Source: DATMYQ01 sp035560935 (GTDB taxonomy: Bacteria > Bacillota > Negativicutes > Sporomusales > Sporomusaceae). Taken from it: a stretch of 10,265 bases of DNA. Position 1 is the first letter of the stretch. Every line of letters begins with the position of its first letter. Positions 1-7,301 of this stretch are shown piece after piece. The DNA lies in assembly GCA_035560935.1 (NCBI GenBank), contig DATMYQ010000245.1, positions 1 through 10,265 on the forward strand, given 5' to 3'. A program made the position numbers and the translations under genes. The notes beneath the pieces are model-generated. The model saw only the letters and a program-made list of their open reading frames with translations, made no database searches and was not told the origin of the DNA.

Positions 1-48
1 GGATTAAGGAAAATCCATCAGGGACAAAATTACAGGGAGGTATGTATC

Positions 49-750
49 ATGCGTATACAAAGTGAAGCGTATTCCTGGTCCACGACCACACAAACGACCA
101 CTCAGACAGCAACCGCAACCTGGCAAAGCGCTGTTGCCAAGGAAAAAGAGGATCAATCCGCAACAAAAAACTCTGACGCCTATGCTCAAAGTGTTGATGG
201 CGACACCGTGGAACTGAGCTCTTTTGCCGTTCAGTCCACCCTACAGTCGGCAGGAATCTCCAGTATCTCCGCCCAAAGCACACTGGCCGAATCCGGCACG
301 GTTAGCCTGCAAAGCGCTGACGGCGATACCGTGGAACTAAGTTCATCCGCTGTACAAGCATCACAACTGACTACTGCAACAAGTGTCACAACCAGCGAGG
401 AGTCCACCGCCACAGCTTCAACGTCCGAAGAAGAAGCCACTACAGCCAGCGACACCAGTGACACAGATACCACTTCCGCGCCAACACAAACTGTGGCAGC
501 CGAAACGCAAGCTGCCAAACCGAAAGGCGGCAGTGGTTCTTCCTCATCCGCTTCGACAACCGAAGAAGAGATCAAAACAAAGAAAGCGGAAAAGGAAAAA
601 CTGGAAGCCCAGTTAAGTGAACTGCAACAAAACACCAGCAAGGAAAACAAAACACAAGAGCAAAAAGTAAAAGCGCTGCAAACCCAAATTGACCAGTTGG
701 AAACGGAAATCCTGCAACTGGAAACCGAATCCAGCGAGAGCGCCAGTTAG
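49..750 (+). CDS. Ser/Thr/Ala-rich low-complexity protein with duplicated DGDTVELSS motif and C-terminal coiled coil
   Basis: The 233-residue product has no signal peptide, membrane segment or cysteine, and I do not recognise an enzyme family. Residues 1-45 are rich in Thr, Gln and Ser. Residues 47-62 and 88-103 are near-identical copies of a motif centred on DGDTVELSS. Residues 105-170 are an acidic Ser/Thr/Ala-rich linker ending in a Gly/Ser run. Residues 171-229 are highly charged, with heptad-spaced Leu, Ile and Val (L185, L192, V207, L210, I214, L217, I221, L224), which predicts a coiled coil. The motif loosely resembles the D-x-V-E-[IL]-S stretch of FlgM and of FlxA-like Firmicute proteins; that resemblance is weak. 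AGGGAGG at 34-40 lies 8 bases before the ATG and supports this start. Codon use looks ordinary and a terminator follows, so it is probably expressed. Only 48 bases upstream are visible, so any operon partner is unknown. Role unknown. Confidence 0.8.
   Translation: MRIQSEAYSWSTTTQTTTQTATATWQSAVAKEKEDQSATKNSDAYAQSVDGDTVELSSFAVQSTLQSAGISSISAQSTLAESGTVSLQSADGDTVELSSSAVQASQLTTATSVTTSEESTATASTSEEEATTASDTSDTDTTSAPTQTVAAETQAAKPKGGSGSSSSASTTEEEIKTKKAEKEKLEAQLSELQQNTSKENKTQEQKVKALQTQIDQLETEILQLETESSESAS
187..357 (+). repeat. Two diverged copies of a 48-base coding repeat
   Basis: Copy 1 is at 187-234 and copy 2 at 310-357, offset by 123 bases (41 codons). At protein level 14 of 16 residues match; the only changes are V49/A90 and F59/S100. 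About ten of 48 bases differ, mostly at third positions, so the protein sequence appears conserved since the duplication. Confidence 0.8.
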
Positions 751-794
751 TCTTCGCCTAAAACAAAATCATCCTACTGAGCACGATAATATAC

Positions 795-837
795 GTGGCT
801 GTGTGAAACGGAAGTTTCCTCACAGCCACTTTTTTTT
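795..837 (+). terminator. Intrinsic (rho-independent) terminator of the 49-750 gene
   Basis: GTGGCTGTG (795-803) pairs perfectly with CACAGCCAC (821-829). The inner part of the stem continues imperfectly through AAAC/GTTT around a GGAA loop. A run of eight T follows at 830-837. It lies 45 bases after the stop of the plus-strand gene and 34 bases beyond the stop of the converging minus-strand gene. On the minus strand the hairpin is followed by GTATATTATC rather than a T run, so it should act mainly on plus-strand transcripts. Confidence 0.9.
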
Positions 838-870
838 ATTTCGCCTTAAGGCCAGGCCGAACGATGCTGC

Positions 871-1584
871 TTATTTTTTCGGCACGGCAATGATATAGCA
901 GTTTCGCACCACCTGACCGGGATTCAGATACTGGGTATCAAACCACATATCCCGAAAACGCCAGGCGTTAAACGACGTGATGCCGTCGGGATTATTGCGG
1001 CTGGTCCAGTGCGTGGCCGAATCCGCAAAAAAGATCGTGTCCACACCCTTGGCCGGTGACTCGTATTCCGCGAAATAACCGGTGGTCACCACCCAATGGC
1101 CGCCCCAGTCGATCCATTCCACCAACACCGGAATACCCCGTTTCAGATTGTCCCGCAACAGCTCCAGGGAGCCATCATAACCGAGTGTGGCATCAAAACC
1201 ATGCTCATTCAGCCAGTCCCGGATCTCTTCCGCTGTAGTCCCCGGCTGCGGTGAATTCATGTCCCGGGTCCCCATCTCCCGGGCAATTCTCATTTCCGTA
1301 ACAGACGTCATGTCCGCCTCACTCAGCCGGTTATGCCAGCGCAGCAGCGACATCACCATCGCCGGACCGCAGGTATAATCCGTGGTCTGTTGATAGCCCT
1401 TGACACCCAGGGACACATAATACGGGTTGGGCTTCATTTCATAATAATTGGCAGCCGCCACGGAACCGGGTGGTTGCACCGGCGAAGCCGCCAGTGCCAG
1501 TCCCGTATTGCCCAGACAAATTGCCGTCAAAGCCACGGCCAGCCATCGCCGCCTCCAGAATGCAGCGAACTTCTGTCGCTTCAT
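871..1584 (-). CDS. Exported C39-like cysteine peptidase family protein
   Basis: The 237-residue product begins with a typical Sec signal peptide: basic residues 2-13 (several Arg and Lys), a hydrophobic core at about 14-31 and an Ala-rich cleavage region near 30-34. The mature part matches the papain-like C39_2 fold. QQTTDYTCGPAMVM at about 65-78 carries the oxyanion Gln and the presumed nucleophile Cys72, GGHWVVTTGY carries His163, and FFADSATHW carries Asp188. These three form a plausible catalytic triad. It has no ABC-transporter part, so it is a stand-alone exported hydrolase or peptide-binding relative; the substrate is unknown. I chose the ATG at 1584 because AAGGG lies about 4 bases upstream. 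A TTG at 1620 would add 12 residues but has no ribosome binding site and would overlap a repeat. It follows the HisC-like gene after 125 bases, so it may be a separate unit. Confidence 0.85.
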   Translation of the reverse strand: MKRQKFAAFWRRRWLAVALTAICLGNTGLALAASPVQPPGSVAAANYYEMKPNPYYVSLGVKGYQQTTDYTCGPAMVMSLLRWHNRLSEADMTSVTEMRIAREMGTRDMNSPQPGTTAEEIRDWLNEHGFDATLGYDGSLELLRDNLKRGIPVLVEWIDWGGHWVVTTGYFAEYESPAKGVDTIFFADSATHWTSRNNPDGITSFNAWRFRDMWFDTQYLNPGQVVRNCYIIAVPKK

Positions 1585-1609
1585 TGATCCCTTCACTCCA
1601 TTTCGTCTT

Positions 1610-1646
1610 CCTATCGCCAAAGCACCGGTTTGCCTATCACCAAAGC
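1610..1646. repeat. Pair of 14-base direct repeats upstream of the C39-like gene
   Basis: CCTATCGCCAAAGC at 1610-1623 and CCTATCACCAAAGC at 1633-1646 differ at one base, with starts 23 bases apart (about two helical turns). They sit 26-62 bases upstream of the peptidase ATG, where a promoter or operator would be expected. A regulator site is possible; a chance tandem duplication is equally compatible. Confidence 0.6.
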
Positions 1647-1680
1647 GGGTCGCACTGCCCAGTCAGCAAATTCACCGCCA

Positions 1681-1697
1681 CAGAATTCTCCATTCTG
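1681..1697. other. Small perfect hairpin downstream of the HisC-like gene
   Basis: CAGAAT (1681-1686) and ATTCTG (1692-1697) form a perfect 6-base stem with a 5-base loop, starting 13 bases after the HisC-like stop on the minus strand. No T run follows on that strand, so it is not a standard intrinsic terminator. It could stabilise a 3' end or be chance. Confidence 0.35.
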
Positions 1698-1709
1698 ATA
1701 AATCTCGGT

Positions 1710-2822
1710 TCAAATGATGGACCGCAACGCGTTTATGAATCCTTCCATAACCGATATGTCCTGCAAAGTAACCCGAATATGATTGGGAAAACGAAAACCG
1801 GCCATTGTCCGTATCATATAGCCCCGATGCATCAATTTACGATAAGCCAGCGTATCGCTAAGCGGCAGGCGAACAATTACATAATTTCCCTCGCCACAAA
1901 TATACGGCAACCTCAAATGAGTCAGTTCCTGTTTCAAATACTTCTTGGACTCCCGCATCAGAGCCCGGGTTTTCGCCACATGAGTCCCATCGTCGCTCAA
2001 TGCGGCCAACGCGGCTTCCTGCGCCAGCGCATTGACCGAATACACCACGCAGGTGCGGCGGATAATATCCACAACGTCAACATGGCCGGCCAAATAGCCG
2101 ATACGCAACGCCGCCAACGCGTACATCTTGGAAAACGTTCGAAAAACAACCAGGTTGGGATATTCCTTAATCAATTTCATTCCGTCGGGAAAGTCCGCCG
2201 CTTCAGCATATTCACCATAGGCTTCATCCACTACTACAATCTGCCGGCCACGCACCCGGTCCAGAAAATTCCTTAATTGCGTTTCATTCCAATAGGACCC
2301 GGTAGGATTATTGGGATTGCAGATAAAAATAATCTTGGTCCGGTTATCGGCTGCGGCCAGCATGGCATCCGCATCAAAACCATTGTCCTTTAGCGGCACC
2401 AACCGGCTTTCAAAACCGGAAAAACCCGCCACCCATTCATAAACGGCAAAGGTTTTATCCACGGTGACAATATTATCACCCGGCTGGCAAAAAGCCTTAG
2501 TCACAAAGGAAATGACCTCCGTAGCACCGTTACCGACCAGAAATGCATCCGGCGAAAATCCAAAAAGCTCACCCAGGCGCTGCCGCAAATAATAGGCATC
2601 GCCGCTGGGATAAATGGCCGCCCGTTCCGGGCAAAACGAGCGGATGACCTCCTTTGCCGCCGGCGGCGGTCCCAGCGCATTCTCATTGTTGTTCATCCGA
2701 TACAGAAAAGGAGCGCGATACAACTGCCGCAAAACCGCATCCGGCTTACTGGGAATATAGGATTCAATTTGCTGAATGTATGACGGCACTAATTGTGTGA
2801 GAGGCGGAAAGATGCCGGCCAT
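1710..2822 (-). CDS. HisC-like PLP-dependent aminotransferase (fold type I)
   Basis: The 370-residue protein has the full length and motif order of histidinol-phosphate aminotransferase. NENALGPPP is at 46-54, YPSGDAYYLRQRL at 71-83, GNGATEVI at 98-105 and CNPNNPTG at 168-175. VVVDEAYGEY (Asp199, Tyr202) binds the cofactor ring. RTFSKMYALAALRIGY holds the Schiff-base Lys232 and the phosphate-binding Arg240, and R350 is the likely carboxylate-binding Arg. HisC normally converts histidinol phosphate and 2-oxoglutarate to imidazole-acetol phosphate and glutamate, in either direction. Here there are no other his genes, and GNGATEVI replaces the usual GNGSDE, so an aromatic or other amino-acid substrate is equally possible. 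The ATG at 2822 follows the preceding stop after one base and is served by GGGGAGGAG inside the preceding gene, implying translational coupling. The stop is TGA, so TGA is read as stop in this genome. Confidence 0.88.
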   Translation of the reverse strand: MAGIFPPLTQLVPSYIQQIESYIPSKPDAVLRQLYRAPFLYRMNNNENALGPPPAAKEVIRSFCPERAAIYPSGDAYYLRQRLGELFGFSPDAFLVGNGATEVISFVTKAFCQPGDNIVTVDKTFAVYEWVAGFSGFESRLVPLKDNGFDADAMLAAADNRTKIIFICNPNNPTGSYWNETQLRNFLDRVRGRQIVVVDEAYGEYAEAADFPDGMKLIKEYPNLVVFRTFSKMYALAALRIGYLAGHVDVVDIIRRTCVVYSVNALAQEAALAALSDDGTHVAKTRALMRESKKYLKQELTHLRLPYICGEGNYVIVRLPLSDTLAYRKLMHRGYMIRTMAGFRFPNHIRVTLQDISVMEGFINALRSII

Positions 2823-2823
2823 G

Positions 2824-4110
2824 CTACGCTCCTCCCCGGTATTGAAATACGATAACGTCACCCTGTCCGCCCCAAGGTAAAACGTAAGCCGGCGTAAACC
2901 CGGCCTCGCCGAGGTCTGTCGCCAGCATCGCCTCTGCTTCCTTACCTGTGTCCAGTTCGAAAAACAGCTTCGTCAAGCCCTGCTTCAGTAAAGAAGACAC
3001 ATAATCCTGCAATACGGTCCGGGCATCCGCCCCGGCCAGCAACGCCGTAATCACCGCCTGTTTCTGTGTGCCGTCCACCGTAACGGAAAACACGGAATGT
3101 TCCCCTTGTTTCTCGCCGGCCGGTTCTACCCAAACAATGTCTCGCGGTAAAACCAAGCGATCATAGCATTCCGTGACAAAGTCCTTTAAAACTGCAGGCA
3201 CAAAGACAACCATCCCCGTATCCTCTGCCAACTGTCGGTACAACACCGTGTTACCGGCAGGCGATTCCTCCGAAAATGCTGACGAATCCGGGACCAGTTC
3301 CTCAAAGTAATGCTGTGGAATTTCTGCCGTAGGTTTTCTGACCACCAGGCTGAGCGCTCCCGAACGGGCAACGGTTGCCAGCATTTTTTCTACAATTCCA
3401 TCCGCAAGGTCTGCCTGAAAAACGTAGGGACCATACGCTTCCAACAAATTTCCGCTGCGCATCCAAATCATACCACCGCCCACATTGCCCTTGTCGTCCG
3501 TTGCCAACACCGCTTCATATGCACCGCTGTTCACCATGTCAACCACTTTGCCGGGAAAGCGGAAAAAGTCCGGCGCCTCTTGGTAAGCCGAACTTGTCTG
3601 CAATGAAAACTGTTTCAGTTCCTCCCGACTACCCGTGTGATATCGATAGTTTCCCGGCGGTGGCGGCAAAAATTGGGCCGTCAATTCCGGATACTGTTTT
3701 TCCACCAAAAAATACAGCGCCATTTCCGTATCGCTTTCCATCACCAGCCGAAAACGGTCCACCATACGGGCCGCCAGTAAAATTCCCAGTTCCGGCAACA
3801 GCTCTTCATTTTCCAAGTCCATCTTGGCCGTCTTGTTCATGAGCCGCGTCGGCAACGCAAGCGCCGGCACCCGGCAAACCATCTCGACAAAATATCCGCC
3901 GGGGCGAGCCCAAAGAAATATCATTTCCTCTCTTTGCGCCTGCGGCGCCAGGAAAGCAAAAAGTTCCTCCACCGCTAAACCAAGCCTTAGACTTCTGGCC
4001 TCATCCAAGCCAAGAATTTTTGCCACGCTCTCCGTGAACCCGACAACCACCGGCAGCATGGCCATTGTCAAAGGTATTCTCAGTTCCGCGTCTTTACAGC
4101 CATTCATCAT
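2824..4110 (-). CDS. Degenerate anti-sigma-type ATPase domain fused to GNAT-like domains
   Basis: The 428-residue soluble protein appears to have three parts. Residues 9-140 follow the RsbW-type histidine-kinase-like ATPase layout: a helix over 24-34, AVEELFAFLAP at 46-56 where the N-box would fall, and LGILLAARMVDRFRLVMES at 108-126 resembling the later G-box and 'Dev' region. The usual N-box Asn is missing (AVEELFAF), and no clear DxGxG motif is visible, so ATP binding is doubtful. Residues 155-290 look like an acetyltransferase fold, with GGGMIWMRSG at 211-220 and GPYVF at 227-231 as core strands. Residues 335-425 look like a second GNAT-like half ending GDVIVFQYRG. Catalysis is not provable. 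GAAGGAG lies just upstream of two consecutive ATG codons; the first is used here, and the second would shorten it by one residue. It is translationally coupled to the HisC-like gene, suggesting a shared small-molecule or regulatory task. Confidence 0.6.
   Translation of the reverse strand: MMNGCKDAELRIPLTMAMLPVVVGFTESVAKILGLDEARSLRLGLAVEELFAFLAPQAQREEMIFLWARPGGYFVEMVCRVPALALPTRLMNKTAKMDLENEELLPELGILLAARMVDRFRLVMESDTEMALYFLVEKQYPELTAQFLPPPPGNYRYHTGSREELKQFSLQTSSAYQEAPDFFRFPGKVVDMVNSGAYEAVLATDDKGNVGGGMIWMRSGNLLEAYGPYVFQADLADGIVEKMLATVARSGALSLVVRKPTAEIPQHYFEELVPDSSAFSEESPAGNTVLYRQLAEDTGMVVFVPAVLKDFVTECYDRLVLPRDIVWVEPAGEKQGEHSVFSVTVDGTQKQAVITALLAGADARTVLQDYVSSLLKQGLTKLFFELDTGKEAEAMLATDLGEAGFTPAYVLPWGGQGDVIVFQYRGGA
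2829..2837 (-). promoter_or_regulatory. Ribosome binding site embedded in the preceding gene
   Basis: GGGGAGGAG on the minus strand lies 6 bases before the HisC-like ATG and inside the last codons of the ATPase/GNAT-like gene. It decides the ATG at 2822 over the upstream in-frame GTG at 2861. It also indicates that ribosomes finishing the first gene reinitiate on the second. Confidence 0.75.
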
Positions 4111-4163
4111 CCATGCTCCTTCACGCAGAAACGACCTGCGGTTTCCAGAAAAGGCCGGTTCAT

Positions 4164-4799
4164 TTATCCTTTGTATTGGTTGACATCAATGACCTGCGTA
4201 CCGGCAAACTTATCTCCCAGACGCCGCCCTTTATCGGTCACCAGCACCATAACCAGTTCAATCAGCCCGCCGACATAAGGAATATACCAAGGCAACGCCC
4301 GTAAGGCCGATTTTCCCATAGTGCAGGGTTGATTTGTACTTAAACTGACCACCATAAGGCCATTCATTTTCTTGCCGTAGCCATGTCCACCGCTAAATCC
4401 ATCTTTACAAAACCCGTAAAAGAATGCCCAACATCCGGTAATCAGGACCAATATCCCGGCAAACACCTCCAGCCCGTCAATACTGTACAATGCCAGCGCC
4501 AGCAACAGCGGCAACCCGCCAATGGCGCCATCCACCAGACAGGCCAGTAAGCGTCGGCCAAAACCGACTTTGGGATAATCCATTTCCATCACCATCGCAT
4601 AGTGAGGTGTGGTGGAAGAATTCGGCGACGGAGCCGCCGGCGGACCTGCCACCAGGGGCGGCGGGCTCGGCGGAACGCTCTGAGTACCCGTTGCCTCCGG
4701 TGTCACCGGCCCAGCGTCAAAGCGATTGCCGCAACCCGTGCAGAACTTAGCCTCCTCAGGGTTTTGCTGACCGCATTTAGGACAAAATTGATTTTTCAT
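4164..4799 (-). CDS. Zinc-ribbon RDD-family membrane protein
   Basis: The 211-residue protein starts with a double-CxxC zinc ribbon (FCPKCG, Cys6 and Cys9; FCTGCGNRF, Cys20 and Cys23). A Pro/Ser/Ala-rich linker at about 30-66 leads into an RDD domain. The RDD hallmarks are Arg82/Arg83 and Asp90 in GRRLLACLVDGAI and Asp196 in RRLGDKFAGT. Hydrophobic segments at about 86-104, 109-130 and 168-187 would span the membrane. RDD proteins are usually of unknown function; some are proposed to take part in ion or small-solute transport. The 13-base gap between GGAGG (4813-4817) and the ATG is longer than usual, so translation may be weak or structure-dependent; no better start is present because the zinc ribbon begins at once. 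It is followed by the ATPase/GNAT-like gene after 53 bases and is probably the first gene of that operon. Confidence 0.88.
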   Translation of the reverse strand: MKNQFCPKCGQQNPEEAKFCTGCGNRFDAGPVTPEATGTQSVPPSPPPLVAGPPAAPSPNSSTTPHYAMVMEMDYPKVGFGRRLLACLVDGAIGGLPLLLALALYSIDGLEVFAGILVLITGCWAFFYGFCKDGFSGGHGYGKKMNGLMVVSLSTNQPCTMGKSALRALPWYIPYVGGLIELVMVLVTDKGRRLGDKFAGTQVIDVNQYKG

Positions 4800-4843
4800 A
4801 AAAAGAATAATTCCTCCCCGTTATTTTGTTTTGCTCTCTGCCT

Positions 4844-4891
4844 TACAGTGACGCGCTCTCTGATCTCATCCTGCCTGGATTCGTCACTGTA
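4844..4891. promoter_or_regulatory. Perfect 10-base inverted repeat upstream of the RDD gene
   Basis: TACAGTGACG (4844-4853) and CGTCACTGTA (4882-4891) are exact reverse complements separated by 28 bases. On the minus strand the spacer contains a second small hairpin (ATCC, 5-base loop, GGAT). The element lies 45-92 bases upstream of the RDD start, within its likely 5' leader or operator region. No T run adjoins it, so it is not a terminator. It could be an mRNA structure or a spaced regulator site. Confidence 0.5.
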
Positions 4892-4941
4892 CCTCGCCAA
4901 ATTTATTATTAAAGTTAACGTGTAATAATTCGCCGTGACCA

Positions 4942-4955
4942 GGCAGTTCCCTGCC
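4942..4955. other. Short GC hairpin in the 4800-5012 gap
   Basis: GGCAG (4942-4946) and CTGCC (4951-4955) pair perfectly around a 4-base loop, 58-71 bases past the stop of the FAD oxidoreductase on the minus strand. There is no T tract. It may mark the end of the upstream operon, but the evidence is thin. I found no convincing promoter in this 213-base gap. Confidence 0.3.
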
Positions 4956-5012
4956 AAATCTAGGATTGTTGACATAAAAAGCGCCAAAATATTTCCGTGT
5001 TTCGTTTGTTGT

Positions 5013-6506
5013 CTAGCGGAGATAGGCTCCCTGTTTTCGCAGCGCCTGCCGCAATTCTCCCGCCGGCAATTCTGTCGGCTGACAACTCGACAGAACCGCC
5101 ATGGCTCCGGCGGTTCCACCGGCCTGGCCGATGGCCATGGCAATGGGAGAAACCCTTACGGCCGCGCAGGCTTCCGACGTGGCGGAGATGCAGCGGCCCA
5201 CTGTAATCAAATTCGTAATCTCCCGCGCCAGCAGACTGCGATAGGGTATTCCATACACCGCCCCATAGGGCAGTTTTTTGGTTTGCGTGCCTTCCCCGTC
5301 CGGACTGTGAACGTCAATCGGATAACCGCCGCAGGCGATTTCATCGTCAAACGCCACTCTGTCCAGCAAATCCTGCGCCTGGAGAATGTAGCGGCCTTTA
5401 ATCTTACGCGACTCCCGCACGCCAAGGTTCGGTCCGGTGGATACCAGTACCGCCGCTTCGAAACCGGGCAAACGTTTCTGCATGAACCGGTACAGCTCCA
5501 GCGCCTGCCGCCGCCCTTCCGTCTCCGCCCGGGACAATTCCGCCGCATCGGTCGGATTCACTTTCTGAATCCGGGTTGTATTCACAATCACCTCACCTGG
5601 ATTGTTGGTTTCAAAAAACAGCACGCACTCCCGTGAAAACGACAGTTCACCGTCACGGCGCCCCTGCTCAAACTCCTTAACGAATCCACCCAGCGAGAGT
5701 CGCGTCGCCTTGTCTAAAAGCGCCACATTGACCTCGAGAAAATCCGCCGGGTCCCGGCGCACGCACTCCTTGACCCGGGCAATATTTACCTGCCGCATTT
5801 TCATGTTCATCGTCACCGGCTGGCAAAGATTGTCCGATTCCCGCCCCAGCTGAAAATCGACACCGCTGCGGGCGGCCAAATCCCCATCACCACTGGCATC
5901 CACAAACGTGTGAGCGGTAAACTCCTGTTCCCCTGATTTGGTCAGCACCCGGATCGCCGCGATCCGGTCCCCTTCCCGCCGAACACCGGCCAACATGCTG
6001 TGATACAGTAAAACCCCGCCCGCCTCGCAGAACATGGTTTCCAATACATGCTTTAACAGCTCGGCGTCAAAAGGCGTGACCGTGTAGGTATAACCGGTGG
6101 TATCCACGATATGGCCTGGTGATCCGCCCATGGCTTTCAGCCGTTCCACGACTTCGCCGGCAATTCCTCTGACCACTTGCCGCTCGCCGGCGTGAAAGGT
6201 CATCATCGGCCCCACGCCGCCAGCCGTCAGCATCCCGCCCAAAAAGCCCATTTTCTCCACGATAAGGGTGCGGGCGCCTTGCCGGGCGCTGGCAATCCCG
6301 GCCACCGCGCCGGAAACTCCGCCGCCCACGACAATCACATCATAACGCTCGCCTGTCGCCGCAAATTCTGCCGCCGGTTCTGAAACCGGGCGGTCGTCGA
6401 GCTCCGCGGCCAGCACCCGTCCGGCCCCCCCGCCGGCCGCCAGTACCGCCGTTGTGGTTACCACTCCCATTTCTTTAAGAAAGGTGCGTCGATTCACTTT
6501 ATCCAT
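5013..6506 (-). CDS. Tat-exported FAD-dependent oxidoreductase
   Basis: The 497-residue protein has a Tat signal at its N-terminus (NRRTFLK at 5-11, then a hydrophobic stretch to about 33), implying export already folded with its flavin. An FAD dinucleotide-binding motif follows at about 56-84 (VIVVGGGVSGAVAG, with acidic E84 ending the second strand). FVDASGDGDLAARSG at 201-215 and the C-terminal LITVGRCISAT at 433-443 are signatures of the FAD_oxidored family (PF12831). RCISAT followed by a Gly/Ala-rich helix (AIGQAGGTAGA) completes the FAD pocket. Members oxidise or reduce varied small organic acids and their substrates are mostly unassigned; none can be read here. GGAGG at 6517-6521 lies 10 bases before the chosen ATG. 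An in-frame TTG at 6590 would add 28 residues ahead of the Tat motif and is unlikely. It follows the TPR lipoprotein gene after 84 bases, probably in one operon. Confidence 0.9.
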   Translation of the reverse strand: MDKVNRRTFLKEMGVVTTTAVLAAGGGAGRVLAAELDDRPVSEPAAEFAATGERYDVIVVGGGVSGAVAGIASARQGARTLIVEKMGFLGGMLTAGGVGPMMTFHAGERQVVRGIAGEVVERLKAMGGSPGHIVDTTGYTYTVTPFDAELLKHVLETMFCEAGGVLLYHSMLAGVRREGDRIAAIRVLTKSGEQEFTAHTFVDASGDGDLAARSGVDFQLGRESDNLCQPVTMNMKMRQVNIARVKECVRRDPADFLEVNVALLDKATRLSLGGFVKEFEQGRRDGELSFSRECVLFFETNNPGEVIVNTTRIQKVNPTDAAELSRAETEGRRQALELYRFMQKRLPGFEAAVLVSTGPNLGVRESRKIKGRYILQAQDLLDRVAFDDEIACGGYPIDVHSPDGEGTQTKKLPYGAVYGIPYRSLLAREITNLITVGRCISATSEACAAVRVSPIAMAIGQAGGTAGAMAVLSSCQPTELPAGELRQALRKQGAYLR

Positions 6507-6590
6507 AGGATATCCGCCTCCGCAGTTCATTTTTTGTCCGGTTCCGGTTAATAGGTAACAGAAACTACTTAACGGGAACTCGGCAGGCAA

Positions 6591-7259
6591 CTATCTTACC
6601 AACGCCTGAAATTCCGGCATTTTACGCATCTTGGCAAAATGATCCTGTTCCTGGGCCACCGCTTTTACCGCCGGGTCCAGTTCAATGGCTTTCTTTAAAT
6701 ATTTCAGCGACTCCGGCGCATTTCCCCGGTCGGCATAGATGGTGGCCACGCCGTAGTAGCTCCAGGTATTGGCCGGATCACCCTGAATGGTTTTTTCAAA
6801 CCATACCAGTGACTGGTCATAATCATTTTGCAGTTTGTACGCCATCGCCATATCATAAAAAGCGGCCACATAACCCGGATTCAGGTCGAGGGTTTTTTGT
6901 ATCAGCGCCATACCGCTTTGGTAATCCCCCTCAAAGCAACGCGCGATCCCTTTGGCAGTATATACCTTAAAGTTGGCGGGATCGGCGGCAATCGCCCGGT
7001 CAAAACTCGCTACGGCCTCCGGATATTTATATTGTTCATAGAGCTTCAAACCCTGTTGAAAAAAGTTTTCCGATTCCGCAATTTTTACCGGGTCACTCTG
7101 CGCGGCAGGAGGCGGCGCTTGCGCCTTCTCCTTACTTTGCACCACACTTTTATTTTCCGGCGGTTTGTTTCCATTGCCGGCTGGGAAAGTGCAGCCCGCC
7201 ACGCTTACGAAAAACAGGCTGAAAGCAACCAGTATTATTTTTTTTGATTTTTTGTTCAT
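6591..7259 (-). CDS. TPR-repeat lipoprotein
   Basis: The 222-residue protein has a short basic start, a hydrophobic core (residues 8-20) and a lipobox ending VAGC, so it should be lipidated at Cys23. A Pro/Ala/Lys-rich linker runs to about residue 58. Four tetratricopeptide repeats follow at roughly 62-95, 96-129, 130-163 and 164-197, with typical residues such as A-x-x-x-F-D-R-A-I and A-x-D-P-A-N. The tail (DHFAKMRKMPEFQALV) is the common terminal motif of such proteins. TPRs bind other proteins, so it is probably a membrane-anchored scaffold or assembly partner outside the cytoplasmic membrane. Its neighbours are a cytosolic-looking hydrolase and a Tat-exported flavoprotein; the flavoprotein is the more likely partner. 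GGGGAGGA lies about 6 bases upstream of the ATG. It starts 42 bases after the hydrolase stop, which supports co-transcription. Confidence 0.9.
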   Translation of the reverse strand: MNKKSKKIILVAFSLFFVSVAGCTFPAGNGNKPPENKSVVQSKEKAQAPPPAAQSDPVKIAESENFFQQGLKLYEQYKYPEAVASFDRAIAADPANFKVYTAKGIARCFEGDYQSGMALIQKTLDLNPGYVAAFYDMAMAYKLQNDYDQSLVWFEKTIQGDPANTWSYYGVATIYADRGNAPESLKYLKKAIELDPAVKAVAQEQDHFAKMRKMPEFQALVR

Positions 7260-7301
7260 TCATATCCTCCCCGGGCATCCGCGGTAATCCACTTTCCCGT
7301 T

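Noticed and set aside
1..16. GGATT/AATCC hairpin at the left edge
   Set aside because: The stem is only 5 bases and the window edge cuts the context, so nothing can be supported.
231..650. Minus-strand open frame opposite the Ser/Thr-rich gene
   Set aside because: Its Val/Ser/Ala-rich product mirrors the low-complexity coding strand. The plus-strand frame has a good ribosome binding site and a terminator.
1470..2276. Long plus-strand open frame (268 codons) opposite the HisC-like gene
   Set aside because: It lies antisense to a gene with clear PLP-enzyme motifs, has no ribosome binding site at its start and has no recognisable domain. It is a shadow of HisC codon use.
4969..4997. Plus-strand TTGACA resembling a -35 box
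   Set aside because: No -10 match lies 16-18 bases downstream, and no plus-strand gene follows.
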